Positions 42,971-52,223 of a DNA stretch of 64,000 bases are shown here, piece after piece (positions within the stretch are counted from its first letter, which is position 1; every line of letters begins with the position of its first letter). The notes under the pieces were generated by a model. That model had not been told where the DNA came from and searched no databases. It saw only the letters and a program-made list of their open reading frames with translations. This stretch comes from Paracnuella aquatica (GTDB taxonomy: Bacteria > Bacteroidota > Bacteroidia > Chitinophagales > Chitinophagaceae): NCBI RefSeq assembly GCF_003332885.2, contig NZ_QOWJ01000001.1, forward strand, positions 868,001 through 932,000, given 5' to 3'. The position numbers and the translations under genes are program-made.

Positions 42971-43729
42971 TTATTTATTAAAACGCAGCTGTTGTTCTGC
43001 ACCCACCAGGTGCGATAAAATAATGCCGGTGGCAACGGCTGCGTTGAGCGATTCGGCGCTGCCAATGCGTGGGATGGTGATCTTTTGCGTGGCCCGCTCC
43101 AACAGTTCGTGCCGTAACCCTTTGCTTTCATTTCCGATCATGATGATGCCCGGCTGCAAACTGCCCGCTTCATATAGCGACATACCGTCAAGCGCTGCGG
43201 CATAAACCGGTGCTTGTTGTTGCGCCAGCCAGCTATCGTCCCTATCGTACCAAATGTTTACCCTTGCCAGCGAAGCCATCGTACTTTGCACCACTTTAGG
43301 ATTATACATATCGGCAGTGCTGGGGCTGCACACCACATGTTGTACGCCAAACCAGTCGGCCAGCCGGATGATGGTGCCGAGGTTGCCGGGATCTTGGATG
43401 GTATCGAGATAAATACACCATTGGTCCGTACTTGTGGGCTGCATACCTTTAAACATTTTAAAAACAGCCAGCACTTTGTTGGGTGTTTGCAGGTGCGATA
43501 TCCGCTGCAGCAGCGGTTCGTCTACAATTTCGAGCGGCAATGATAACAAGCTTTCTGCATGCTCCGCAGCCCAATCTTTTACCGCGTAAATGCGGTGCAC
43601 CTGCCCCGGCGCGGCAGCCAACAATTCCGCCACAATCTTCGGACCTTCGGCCACAAAAAGGCCGGCTGCATCCCTGCTTTTTTTGTCGCGTAAACTTTGA
43701 ATATCTTTAATCCCTTTATTATTCAGCAT
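42971..43729 (-). CDS. TrmH/SpoU-family RNA 2'-O-methyltransferase
   Basis: A 252-residue SPOUT enzyme. The N-terminal substrate-binding part (about 1-95) is followed by the knotted catalytic domain with motif 1 LDTIQDPGNLGTIIRLADWF, motif 2 GIIMIGNESKGL and motif 3 ITIPRIGSAESLNAAVATGI. It methylates a ribose of rRNA or tRNA; the exact target is not readable. It is divergent from tamL, with 18 bases between start codons. Confidence 0.92.
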   Translation of the reverse strand: MLNNKGIKDIQSLRDKKSRDAAGLFVAEGPKIVAELLAAAPGQVHRIYAVKDWAAEHAESLLSLPLEIVDEPLLQRISHLQTPNKVLAVFKMFKGMQPTSTDQWCIYLDTIQDPGNLGTIIRLADWFGVQHVVCSPSTADMYNPKVVQSTMASLARVNIWYDRDDSWLAQQQAPVYAAALDGMSLYEAGSLQPGIIMIGNESKGLRHELLERATQKITIPRIGSAESLNAAVATGIILSHLVGAEQQLRFNK

Positions 43730-43747
43730 AGTCGGGCTTTAATCTTT

Positions 43748-46057
43748 ATGTTGTACACCCTGGCAAAACCTTCTCAGCTTTCACTGCTCCTCGTTACCTT
43801 ATGGATGCTCCTGCTGGCTTCGTGCACCACGCTGCGCAATTATCCCGCTGGCCAACCCTTTGTTTACCAAACCAACGTAAAGGTGGAGGGCAAATTTAGC
43901 AAGGAAGAGCAAAAACAGCTGGAAGGCTTGCTGCAACAGCAATTGCACGATTCGATACAGGTAAGATCGGTGGCAAAATTAATTGGCTGGAAGAACGGTC
44001 CCCGTCTTTTTTATAAAGAGATTGTAAACCCGCCGGTGTACGACAGTTTGAATGCCTCAAAGTCGGTGGCATTTATGGAAGCGCTGCTTAATGCGCAAGG
44101 GTATTTCCGCGACACAATCACCTACGATACAACCTTGGTGGTAAAAGAAGACCAACTGCGCACCACCGTAAATTTCAACGTGGTGCCGGGTAAATTGGTG
44201 ACCATTGATTCGGTGGTGTACAACCTTGAAGACGACACGTTGAAAAGCATTACGGATAAAAATATGGCCAGCACCTTGCTGAAAAAAGGTGTGCCATTTT
44301 CTAAAAATTTGATTTCGCAGGAGTTTGACCGCCTCGTGAATGTGTACCGCAATAATGGTTACCTGCAATTTTCCTTTGAAGACCTGATCGCGGTTTTTGA
44401 CACCGTGGGCATCGACCTGCTGCGGCCCACTTTTGATCCTATTGAACAGGCAAGGCAATTGCAGGAATTGCAGCGCCGCCGCGAAAATCCATCGGCTACG
44501 GTGGAGGTGCGGCTGCGGGTAAGCGAAGATTCGAACCGGCTGGTGCGGTACAAGGTGGGCAACATTACCGTTTACCCCGACCTATCTGCTGATACGGCTA
44601 ATTATATTCCCCGCACCGATACATTAAGCGGCTTGCAGGTGGTAAGTTACCGCGACCTGTTTAAACCCCGCATTATTGCCGAAAACATCATGGTGAAACG
44701 CGGCGACCTGTACAGTCATGAGCAATACCTGCGGGCTCTTTTGCGCCTCAATGGCATTGGCTCCTGGCGCCTAGTGAGTATAGACCCAGTGCCACGTAAA
44801 GGGATTGATACGGTAGATTACGTAGTGAAGATGTTTCCTGCGGCCCGCTACAAAGGCACCATCAATATCGAAGGCAGCCAGAACAGGGGCAACCCATATG
44901 TGGGTGCTATCGGTTTTGGCATCAATGCCAGCCTCAACAACCGCAACTTTGCCAGGGCTGCCAACCAGGCCACGTCAACAGTGCGCTATGGTATTGAATT
45001 GGGCAGCAAAGGACAAATTCAAACGCAGATTGTATCGCTCAATAATTCCATTCTTTTCCCGCGGCTTATTCCGCGCAATAATTGGATTCCGTTTGCCTGG
45101 CGTGAAAATGCCCGAACGGTGTTGAATTTCAACATCAACAATACCGATCGGTTCCGGTGGTTTAACCTAACCTCTTTTAACCTGAACTGGGGTTACTCTT
45201 TTAGCCGCGACAACAAACTGTTTACGTTTACTTTTCCCAACATCGAATACTCATTCATCACACGCCGGGAAGAGTTGAATGCACGGATTGCAAAATATCC
45301 CTCGTACCGCTACATTTTCAATGCAGGCCTTGTCTCGTCCACTATTTTAGGCTACACAGTAACAGGCGGCACCAAAAAAGTTTCCAACCAAAAACGGGTG
45401 AATCTAGAAGCATCGGGACTAACTTCCGGCCTGATCCGCAACCCATTTTTAGACAGTAATCTTTATCGTTTTGTAAAACTCGACGCGGAGTTCAGGCAAG
45501 TGCATCAAATGGGTAAATCGGCATTTGCATGGCGGGTGTTCGGTGGCGCCGGCATCGGCATGCCGCGTTTTGAAAGGGACCGGATCAACCAATACCTGCC
45601 GTTTTTTAAACAATACTTTGGCGGTGGCCCCAATAGTATGCGGGCATGGGGCTTGCGCAAACTTGGGCCGGGTTCAAACAGCCGTTCCACTGCCGATACG
45701 ATTGCCCCGGAACGATTTGGCGATGTGCAGTTGGAGGCCAATGCCGAATACCGTTTTCCACTCTATAATATGGGCGGTGTGCAAATCAACAGCGCATTTT
45801 TTACCGACATCGGCAACATCTGGTTTTTGCGCAAAAACGAAGATTTTGAAGATGGCGAGTTTCGTGCCGACCGCTTTTTGCAGGATATTGGCATTGGCAC
45901 CGGTACCGGCCTTCGGGTAGATTTTGGATTTTTCCTGGTGCGCCTCGACTATGCATATAAAGTCAAAGACCCAGCTAAACGGGGAAAGGACCAATGGTTT
46001 AACCGATGGCGGCTCGACAATGGGATGCTGCAACTCGGCATCAACTATCCGTTTTAA
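43748..46057 (+). CDS. tamL: translocation and assembly module lipoprotein TamL (Omp85 family)
   Basis: A 769-residue outer-membrane protein with a lipoprotein signal (LWMLLLASCTTLRNYPAGQP), a periplasmic part with POTRA-like repeats up to about 380, and a C-terminal 16-strand-type Omp85 barrel ending QLGINYPF. In Bacteroidota the TamA role is filled by this lipidated TamL, working with TamB in membrane-protein or lipid transport. tamB is not in the window. The start is the ATG at 43748; a frame from 43697 overlaps the methyltransferase gene and would bury the signal. Confidence 0.85.
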   Translation: MLYTLAKPSQLSLLLVTLWMLLLASCTTLRNYPAGQPFVYQTNVKVEGKFSKEEQKQLEGLLQQQLHDSIQVRSVAKLIGWKNGPRLFYKEIVNPPVYDSLNASKSVAFMEALLNAQGYFRDTITYDTTLVVKEDQLRTTVNFNVVPGKLVTIDSVVYNLEDDTLKSITDKNMASTLLKKGVPFSKNLISQEFDRLVNVYRNNGYLQFSFEDLIAVFDTVGIDLLRPTFDPIEQARQLQELQRRRENPSATVEVRLRVSEDSNRLVRYKVGNITVYPDLSADTANYIPRTDTLSGLQVVSYRDLFKPRIIAENIMVKRGDLYSHEQYLRALLRLNGIGSWRLVSIDPVPRKGIDTVDYVVKMFPAARYKGTINIEGSQNRGNPYVGAIGFGINASLNNRNFARAANQATSTVRYGIELGSKGQIQTQIVSLNNSILFPRLIPRNNWIPFAWRENARTVLNFNINNTDRFRWFNLTSFNLNWGYSFSRDNKLFTFTFPNIEYSFITRREELNARIAKYPSYRYIFNAGLVSSTILGYTVTGGTKKVSNQKRVNLEASGLTSGLIRNPFLDSNLYRFVKLDAEFRQVHQMGKSAFAWRVFGGAGIGMPRFERDRINQYLPFFKQYFGGGPNSMRAWGLRKLGPGSNSRSTADTIAPERFGDVQLEANAEYRFPLYNMGGVQINSAFFTDIGNIWFLRKNEDFEDGEFRADRFLQDIGIGTGTGLRVDFGFFLVRLDYAYKVKDPAKRGKDQWFNRWRLDNGMLQLGINYPF

Positions 46058-46066
46058 AGAAAATTA

Positions 46067-46765
46067 TTAAGGCTGCTGCGCGGCCCTTTCCCCAGGGATC
46101 GAAATTTCCAGTTCTTCGATGGTTTGTGCATCGGCTACATGAAAGTTGCCAATGCGGGTACGGCACAAAGCACTGAGGTAACCGCCTACCCCAAGGTGGG
46201 CGCCAAAATCATTTGCTAAACTGCGTATGTACGTGCCCGTGGTACACACCACGCGGAAATGAACTCGTGGCAAATCAATCCCAGTCAGTTCAAATTCCTT
46301 AATAGTAACGGGCCGTGGCTCCAGCTTTACCTCCTGCCCTTTCCGGGCCATTTCATACACCCTTTTGCCCCCTTGTTTAATGGCAGAATGAATGGGTGGC
46401 GTTTGTAAAATATCGCCGGTAAATACTTTGGTGGCTTCGTATAGTTGTTGCCCAGTTAAATGCCCAATGTCCTTGAAATCGGTGGGCTCGCTTTCCAGGT
46501 CGTAGGTGGGTGTGATGGCACCCAACGTAATGGTACCGGTATATTCTTTCTCCTGCGCCATGTACTCGTTGATCTTCTTGGTAAACTTCCCGGTGCACAC
46601 AATCAGCAAGCCGGTGGCCAGCGGGTCGAGGGTTCCGGCGTGCCCTACTTTCTTCGTTTTAGAGAGGTAGCGAATCTTGCTCACCACGTTAAAAGAAGTC
46701 CAGGTCAGCGGCTTGTTTACCAATAAAACTTTACCCTGCGCAAATACATTGTCCACGGCGTTCAT
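46067..46765 (-). CDS. truB: tRNA pseudouridine-55 synthase TruB
   Basis: A 232-residue enzyme making pseudouridine 55 in the T-loop. VGHAGTLDPLATGLLIVCTG holds the catalytic Asp. VFTGDILQTPPIHSAIKQGG and CTTGTYIRSLANDFG are further family motifs. The longer frame to 46852 adds 29 residues translated from an intergenic repeat (FRYSSQTFSVRHSLFV), so MNAVDNVFAQ at 46765 is the start. It converges on tamL, with 9 bases between the ends. Confidence 0.94.
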   Translation of the reverse strand: MNAVDNVFAQGKVLLVNKPLTWTSFNVVSKIRYLSKTKKVGHAGTLDPLATGLLIVCTGKFTKKINEYMAQEKEYTGTITLGAITPTYDLESEPTDFKDIGHLTGQQLYEATKVFTGDILQTPPIHSAIKQGGKRVYEMARKGQEVKLEPRPVTIKEFELTGIDLPRVHFRVVCTTGTYIRSLANDFGAHLGVGGYLSALCRTRIGNFHVADAQTIEELEISIPGERAAQQP

Positions 46766-46770
46766 CCCCG

Positions 46771-46977
46771 CAAAGGAAGGGAAGAATTTCGAACAGACGA
46801 ACAAGGAATGTCGAACAGAGAAAGTTTGGGAAGAATATCGAAAAAGGAACAAGGAGCAGATGAACGATAAATTATTGATTATGGATTATTAATTATTGAA
46901 CTTGATCCAAATCTATAATTCATCATCAGTCCACCTTCATCATTCCTCTGTTCCTTGTTCGTCTTTTCGAAATTTCC
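46771..46977. repeat. GAACAAGGAATGTCGAACAG-type repeat region upstream of truB
   Basis: The gap between truB and proS holds several echoes of CGAACA(A/G) (46776-46855: TTTCGAACAGACGAACAAGG, TGTCGAACAGAGAAAG, ATATCGAAAAAGGAACAAGG), then an ATTAATTATT-type repeat at 46870-46899, then the first family inverted (46944-46976: TCTGTTCCTTGTTCGTC). No gene is present. Confidence 0.7.
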
Positions 46978-48456
46978 CTAGTATGCTCTGGCAAAAAGCA
47001 CCCGCTCTTTTGAGGGTTTGCCGGTGAGGATACAGGCTCCTTCTTCCTGCTGGTTGTTGAGCGGAATGCAGCGAATGGTGGCTTTTGTTTGCTCCTTGAT
47101 GGCCGCTTCCGTTTCTTCGGTGCCGTCCCAATGGGCTGCAATAAAGCCACCTTTTTCGTCGAGCAGGTGTACAAAATCATCCCAGTTATTGGCAGGCGTA
47201 ATGTGCTCTTGCTGGTAGCTTTTCGCCCGCTCAAACATGTTTTGCTGGATTGCATCAAGCAGGGCCTGCACATGCGCTACTACGCCATCGATGGCGATGG
47301 TTTCTTTTTCTTTTGTATCGCGGCGGGCTACTTCAATGAGGCCGGCCTCCAGGTCGCGAACGCCCAATGCCAGGCGCACTGGCACACCTTTCAATTCATA
47401 TTCGGCAAACTTCCAGCCTGGCCGGTTGTTGTCGTTGTCGTCGTATTTAACCGAAATGCCCAGCGCTTTCAGCTCTTTTACGATCTGCCCTACTTTCTCG
47501 TCGATGCGGGCTTTTTGCTCATCGCCTTTGTAAATGGGCACAATCACCACCTGCAGCGGCGCAATCTTCGGCGGCAGCACCAGACCTTCGTCATCGCTGT
47601 GCGCCATTACCAGCGCACCAATGAGGCGGGTGCTTACACCCCAACTGGTGGCCCAAACATATTCCTGCTTGTTTTCCTTGCTCAGGAATTTTACATCAAA
47701 TGCCTTGGCAAAATTTTGCCCCAGGAAATGCGACGTACCGGCCTGCAATGCTTTGCCATCTTGCATCAGCGCTTCAATGCAATAAGTATCTTCTGCACCG
47801 GCAAAACGTTCGGATGCAGTTTTTACACCACGCACCACGGGCACTGCCATAAACTCCTCCACGAAAGTGGCGTACACATCCAGCATTTTGCGTGTTTCTT
47901 CCACCGCCTCTTCAGCAGTGGCATGGGCAGTGTGACCTTCCTGCCACAAAAATTCGGCGGTGCGCAAAAACAGCCGGGTACGCATTTCCCAGCGCACCAC
48001 GTTGGCCCACTGGTTTACCAGGATGGGCAGATCGCGGTAGCTTTGGATCCAGTCTTTATAAGTATTCCAGATAATGGCTTCCGATGTGGGCCGCACCACC
48101 AGTTCTTCTTCCAGTTTAGCTTCGGGGTCAACCATTAACTTGCCTTTGTTCTGGGGATCGGTTTTGAGGCGGTAATGCGTTACTACGGCGCATTCTTTTG
48201 CAAAGCCTTCAGCATTTTTTTCTTCCGCCTCAAACAGGCTTTTGGGTACAAACAAGGGGAAATAAGCATTCTGGTGGCCGGTTTCCTTGAACATGCGGTC
48301 CAGCTCGTCGCGCATATTTTCCCAAAGGGCAAAACCATATGGCTTAATGACCATACAGCCCCGAACGGCCGAATAATCGGCAAGGCCGCCTTTTAAAACC
48401 AGGTCGTTGTACCACTGCGAATAATCCTGCGAACGGGAGGTAATTGCTTTACTCAT
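46978..48456 (-). CDS. proS: proline--tRNA ligase (type 3, archaeal/eukaryotic-like)
   Basis: A 492-residue class II synthetase. [19 protein letters not shown] at the N-terminus, the RPTSEAIIW segment, the [18 protein letters not shown] motif 2 region, and the C-terminal extension ending in ERVLFARAY (conserved Tyr end) mark the type 3 form, which lacks the editing insertion of the E. coli type. It charges tRNA-Pro. It is transcribed alone and divergent from a small lipoprotein gene. Confidence 0.96.
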   Translation of the reverse strand: MSKAITSRSQDYSQWYNDLVLKGGLADYSAVRGCMVIKPYGFALWENMRDELDRMFKETGHQNAYFPLFVPKSLFEAEEKNAEGFAKECAVVTHYRLKTDPQNKGKLMVDPEAKLEEELVVRPTSEAIIWNTYKDWIQSYRDLPILVNQWANVVRWEMRTRLFLRTAEFLWQEGHTAHATAEEAVEETRKMLDVYATFVEEFMAVPVVRGVKTASERFAGAEDTYCIEALMQDGKALQAGTSHFLGQNFAKAFDVKFLSKENKQEYVWATSWGVSTRLIGALVMAHSDDEGLVLPPKIAPLQVVIVPIYKGDEQKARIDEKVGQIVKELKALGISVKYDDNDNNRPGWKFAEYELKGVPVRLALGVRDLEAGLIEVARRDTKEKETIAIDGVVAHVQALLDAIQQNMFERAKSYQQEHITPANNWDDFVHLLDEKGGFIAAHWDGTEETEAAIKEQTKATIRCIPLNNQQEEGACILTGKPSKERVLFARAY

Positions 48457-48581
48457 AACTTTGTAGTTGCATCCACATCTTTAATATTAGGTTAACAGCA
48501 AAAGGCTGTAATTTAACGTAGTAAACAGGTGCTCAGGATGCGGCAGCAAAAGTAGCATCTTAACTCATTAAAACATCTGCC

Positions 48582-49349
48582 ATGAAATCAGTATTACCCT
48601 TAATAGCATTGGCGGTTTTTGCCAGCAGTTGTTCCACAGCGTACAAAAGCGGGCAGACACCCGACGACGTGTACTTTTCACCGGAGCCGAAGCCATATGT
48701 AAGCGCTGCCCGCAGCGACAATGATTATGTGCAGATGGACCGTGAGAACAGTCGCCAGTACCGCAATAACAACAACCGCCGCCAGCAGCAATACTCCGAT
48801 CCGGAGGCTTACTATGATGACCGTTACCTGCGCATGAAGGTTCGCAACCGCCGTATGTGGTCGGGGCTGGATTACTATTATGCCGATCCGTTTGCATACC
48901 GCTATATGGATCCGTTCTTTGGCGGCATCGGCGCATACGGAGCATACAGCTACTGGAACCCATACATGGCCTGGGGTTATCATTACAACCCATATTACAG
49001 CCCATACAACCACGTAATTATTTCGAACCCGAAAAGCCCGGTATACAGCAGGCCACGCACAGCCAACCTGAATGTATTTAACCGGCCAAATGCCCCGGTG
49101 TATAGTTCGCCGCGCCAATCGAACGGCAAGTTTTATGGCAACAACGGCAACGGTAACAACCGCAGCTACAGCCAGCCTCGCGATTTTGGCAACGATATCC
49201 GCAATACGTTTGGCAACAACAGGAGCAGCAGCCCCACACCTACTTACTCTGCACCCAGCAGGTCTACCATGAGCAGCGGCAGCAGTTCGTCGGGAAGCTC
49301 CTCAAGCGGCAGCAGCGGTGGCGGCAGCGCACCGGTTCGCAAGTTCTAA
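48582..49349 (+). CDS. hypothetical lipoprotein, Tyr/Asn-rich with Ser/Gly tail
   Basis: A 255-residue protein of unknown function. A lipoprotein signal ends in VFASSCSTAYKSG. A polar middle (RENSRQYRNNNNRRQQQYSD), a Tyr-rich block (YYADPFAYRYMDPFFGGIGA then YWNPYMAWGYHYNPYYS) and a Ser/Gly-rich tail (SSSSGSSSSGSSGGG) follow. It is of low complexity and probably surface-exposed. Homologous proteins with the YYDPF/YNPY style occur in relatives, to my recollection. The function is not known. Confidence 0.7.
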   Translation: MKSVLPLIALAVFASSCSTAYKSGQTPDDVYFSPEPKPYVSAARSDNDYVQMDRENSRQYRNNNNRRQQQYSDPEAYYDDRYLRMKVRNRRMWSGLDYYYADPFAYRYMDPFFGGIGAYGAYSYWNPYMAWGYHYNPYYSPYNHVIISNPKSPVYSRPRTANLNVFNRPNAPVYSSPRQSNGKFYGNNGNGNNRSYSQPRDFGNDIRNTFGNNRSSSPTPTYSAPSRSTMSSGSSSSGSSSSGSSGGGSAPVRKF

Positions 49350-49363
49350 AAGGTCTTTACAAA

Positions 49364-49411
49364 ACAGCCTGGTGAAGCGTGCATGAATCCATCATGCGGC
49401 ACCGGGCTTTT
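49364..49411 (+). terminator. terminator after the Tyr-rich lipoprotein gene
   Basis: Long imperfect hairpin: AGCCTGGTGAAGCGTGCATGA pairs with TCATGCGGCACCGGGCT (mismatches and bulges), followed by six T. Confidence 0.65.
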
Positions 49412-49469
49412 TTGTACCTGATGGCGAAAGGATGATTGGCTATTGAACATCGGAAGTTGCAATTATTTA

Positions 49470-49526
49470 CGATTTTGGATTGACGATTTACGATGGAAAG
49501 CAGCTTTTCACGATTCACGATTGACC
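49470..49526. repeat. GATTTACGATGG/CACGATTCACGATTG repeat patch
   Basis: Short echoes TTTACGATTTTGGATTGACG, ATTTACGATGG and TTCACGATTCACGATTGACC lie in front of the porin gene. They belong to the same style of repeat as 11614-11650 and 28950-28987. Confidence 0.55.
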
Positions 49527-49564
49527 CAAAGATTATTTCTATAGCAACAGAACCCTTAATACAG

Positions 49565-51085
49565 ATGAATAAAAGATGGGCATTTTTTGCGGCCGGATAT
49601 CTTATCTGCCAAACTGCAGCGGCACAGGAACCTTCGGATGCACTCCGGTTTTCGTACACGGTGCCGGGAGGCACGGCCAGAGCTAAAGCCATTGGCGGCG
49701 CCATGGGCTCGCTGGGCGGCGACATTACGGCAACATTTGTAAACCCCGCTGGCCTAGGCTTTTACCGCACCGGCGATTTTGTATTCAGCCCGCAGCTGCG
49801 CTTTGGCAGTACAAAGGCGGCCTATTTTGGCCGCACCGAACAGGAAAAACAAAACAAATTTAACTGGGGCACCACAGGCTTTGTGTTTGGCGGCGGCTCC
49901 AACTCGGGCAATATGCGCGGCGCAGCGATGTCGCTGGCATACAACCGCACCGCCGATTTCAACAACAATGTTTTTTACCAGGGTGCCAACAACCGGAGTT
50001 CGTTTGCGCAAAAATATTTAGAGGAAGTAAACGGACGTAATGCCAACAGCGTAGCTGCCGACTATCCGTTTGGCGCATCGCTGGCGCTGAACACCTATTA
50101 CATCGATACGTTCAATACCATTTCGCAATTCAAAACATTGGCGCCGGCCGGAAATTTATTGCAGCGGCAATCGCTTAACGAAACAGGCGGCATCGACGAG
50201 TTTGCGCTGGGTGGCGCAGTGAATATGGACAACAAGGTGATGATCGGTGCCAGCATCGGCATCCCAGTGTTGCGCTACCAGCGGATTGCGCAGTTTGGTG
50301 AGGCAGATGCTACGGACAACCCAAATAACAATTTTAATGCAATGGTGCTCAACGAAGACCTGAAGACCACCGGCGCCGGCATCAATGCAAAGATCGGTGT
50401 CATCTTCAAGCCGCAGGAAGCATGGCGTGTGGGCATTGCTTTTCATTCGCCCACGCTGTATAATTTAACCGACAATTACTATGTTTCCATGCAAACCGAT
50501 ACCGAGGGTTTCCAAGGGGAACAGCGGCAGAATTCAGAGGATGTAAGTGGCGCTGCGGCGGAATTTAAATACACCCTCACCACGCCTTACCGCGCCATTG
50601 CTTCGGTATCGTATGTGCTGCACGAAGTGGAAGATGTAAGCAAGCAACAGGGTTTTATTACCGCCGATCTGGAACACGTAAATTATAAAGCTGCATCGTA
50701 CCAGCCCAATAACGAAGTGGTGGGCGATCAATCCACAAAAGAATACCTCCGATCGGTGAACCGCGCCATTGATAATGCTTACAAAGGCGCACTGAATGCA
50801 CGGCTGGGCGGCGAGCTTAAATTTACCACGCTGATGGTGCGGGCCGGTGTCGCTTATTATGGCAACCCTTACCAGCAGTTCAACGGCGAAAAAGCGCACC
50901 GCCTGAACCTGAGTGGCGGCCTGGGTTACCGCAACCGCGGCTTTTTTGCCGACCTCACTTATGTGCATGCCCTTAACCGCGATGTGCATTTTGCCTATCG
51001 TTTGGAAAATCCTGCAGATTATGCCGGTGCGAAATTGAATCAAAGCCTTGGCAATGTATTGTTTACAGTAGGCTTTAAATTATAA
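49565..51085 (+). CDS. OmpP1/FadL-type outer membrane transport protein
   Basis: A 506-residue exported beta-barrel: signal peptide about 1-20 (MNKRWAFFAAGYLICQTAAA), then the FadL/TodX-like opening DALRFSYTVPGGTARAKAIG, GGDITATFVNPAGLGFYR (the NPAGL box), and alternating barrel strands to the final VGFKL. The family passes hydrophobic substrates such as long-chain fatty acids or aromatics across the outer membrane. The start was moved from 49493 to the ATG at 49565 so that the signal peptide is terminal. A repeat occupies the skipped part. Confidence 0.8.
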   Translation: MNKRWAFFAAGYLICQTAAAQEPSDALRFSYTVPGGTARAKAIGGAMGSLGGDITATFVNPAGLGFYRTGDFVFSPQLRFGSTKAAYFGRTEQEKQNKFNWGTTGFVFGGGSNSGNMRGAAMSLAYNRTADFNNNVFYQGANNRSSFAQKYLEEVNGRNANSVAADYPFGASLALNTYYIDTFNTISQFKTLAPAGNLLQRQSLNETGGIDEFALGGAVNMDNKVMIGASIGIPVLRYQRIAQFGEADATDNPNNNFNAMVLNEDLKTTGAGINAKIGVIFKPQEAWRVGIAFHSPTLYNLTDNYYVSMQTDTEGFQGEQRQNSEDVSGAAAEFKYTLTTPYRAIASVSYVLHEVEDVSKQQGFITADLEHVNYKAASYQPNNEVVGDQSTKEYLRSVNRAIDNAYKGALNARLGGELKFTTLMVRAGVAYYGNPYQQFNGEKAHRLNLSGGLGYRNRGFFADLTYVHALNRDVHFAYRLENPADYAGAKLNQSLGNVLFTVGFKL

Positions 51086-51110
51086 AAGAACAATTTTCAG
51101 ATCAATTATA

Positions 51111-51145
51111 ATAAAGCGGGCCATTCAGTGAATGGCCCGCTTTAT
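51111..51145. terminator. bidirectional terminator between the porin gene and miaA
   Basis: Perfect 17-base arms ATAAAGCGGGCCATTCA/TGAATGGCCCGCTTTAT separated by one base, with A/T flanks. Confidence 0.88.
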
Positions 51146-51148
51146 TAT

Positions 51149-52060
51149 TTAATGCTCGTTTAGCTGTTGGTGCACATATGCTAATATCGACTCTGTTGCT
51201 GCGGGATGAAACCATTGGTACGCACCATCGCGTCGAAACCAGGTAAGCTGCCGCTTGGCATATTGGCGGGTGTTTTGTTGAATAGCCTGCACGGCGGCTT
51301 CAAAAGTTATATTGCCATCCAGGTAAGCAAACAACTCGCGGTAACCTACTGTTTGCAGTGCGTTAAGCTGGCGAAAAGGAATCAGTGTTTTTACTTCATC
51401 CAACAGGCCCTCTTCCATCATTATTTCAACCCGCCGGTTGATGCGCTGATGGAGTGTTTCTTTGTCGAGTTCCAGCGCAATTTTAATAATATTGAATGGC
51501 CTCTTTTTTTTGACGCCGGTACGGAATGTGACAATGGATTTGCCTGTGGCTAAAAAAACTTCCAGTGCCCGCATTAATCGTTGCGGGTTGGCCACTTCGC
51601 CTTGTGCAAAAAATAAGGGATCGTTTTTCGCCACTGCATCCTGCAGCCAAGAGAGACCTTGCAATGCGTACTGCTGCCGCACTTCGTCTCTTATTGTTTC
51701 CGGCACATCAGGAATGGGATCAAAGCCGTCGCAAAAAGCCTGTAGGTACAAACCAGTGCCGCCGGTCATGACCACTACATTGTTTGTTTCAAAAATCTGC
51801 GCTGCTTTTTCTAATGCATACTGCTCAAACGTTGCAGCCGTGACATTTTGAGTAATTGTATGCGACGCAATAAAATGATGCGGCACCGCAGCCAGTTCTT
51901 CAGCCGATGGACGCGCCACACCGATACACATTTCACGGTAGCATTGGCGGCTGTCCGCCGAAATGATTTCCGTTTGGAAATGCTGCGCCACTGAAATAGC
52001 AGCGGCTGTTTTGCCCACTGCCGTTGGCCCACCAATGATGATGACTGTTTTGCGATCCAA
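51149..52060 (-). CDS. miaA: tRNA dimethylallyltransferase MiaA
   Basis: A 303-residue enzyme that adds a dimethylallyl group to A37 of tRNAs reading UNN codons. The P-loop is IIGGPTAVGKTAAAI, followed by ISADSRQCYREMCIGVARPS and VVMTGGTGLYLQAFCDGF, with the late RQLTWFRRDG. The start codon is TTG: upstream in frame there is only ATA-AAA-ACT after a TAA stop, and the first residues MDRKTVIIIGGP match the family. Together with mtaB, tRNA position 37 modification is well represented in this window. Confidence 0.94.
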   Translation of the reverse strand: MDRKTVIIIGGPTAVGKTAAAISVAQHFQTEIISADSRQCYREMCIGVARPSAEELAAVPHHFIASHTITQNVTAATFEQYALEKAAQIFETNNVVVMTGGTGLYLQAFCDGFDPIPDVPETIRDEVRQQYALQGLSWLQDAVAKNDPLFFAQGEVANPQRLMRALEVFLATGKSIVTFRTGVKKKRPFNIIKIALELDKETLHQRINRRVEIMMEEGLLDEVKTLIPFRQLNALQTVGYRELFAYLDGNITFEAAVQAIQQNTRQYAKRQLTWFRRDGAYQWFHPAATESILAYVHQQLNEH

Positions 52061-52161
52061 AGTTTTTATTTACAAAATCTAGTTATCAAAAATCGAAAAT
52101 CTTACGTGCCGGGATTTGTAGTTGATGAAATCGGTGCAAAGTTTTTCAACGCATCATCCCA

Positions 52162-52194
52162 TAAAAAAAAAGATGCACAAAGAAATCTTTGTGC
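52162..52194 (-). terminator. terminator of the PRiA4-ORF3-like gene
   Basis: The stem GCACAAAG/CTTTGTGC (52175-52182, 52187-52194) has loop AAAT and a T run on the minus strand. Confidence 0.75.
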
Positions 52195-52223
52195 GATCCA
52201 ATTCATCCATTTTTTGACGTACA

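Noticed and set aside
43697-43747. Upstream ATG extending tamL by 17 codons
   Set aside because: It overlaps the start of the divergent methyltransferase gene and would bury the lipoprotein signal that starts at 43748.
47089-48138. 349-codon plus-strand frame opposite proS
   Set aside because: It is antisense to proS, Cys/Phe/His-rich nonsense composition, no signal or motif.
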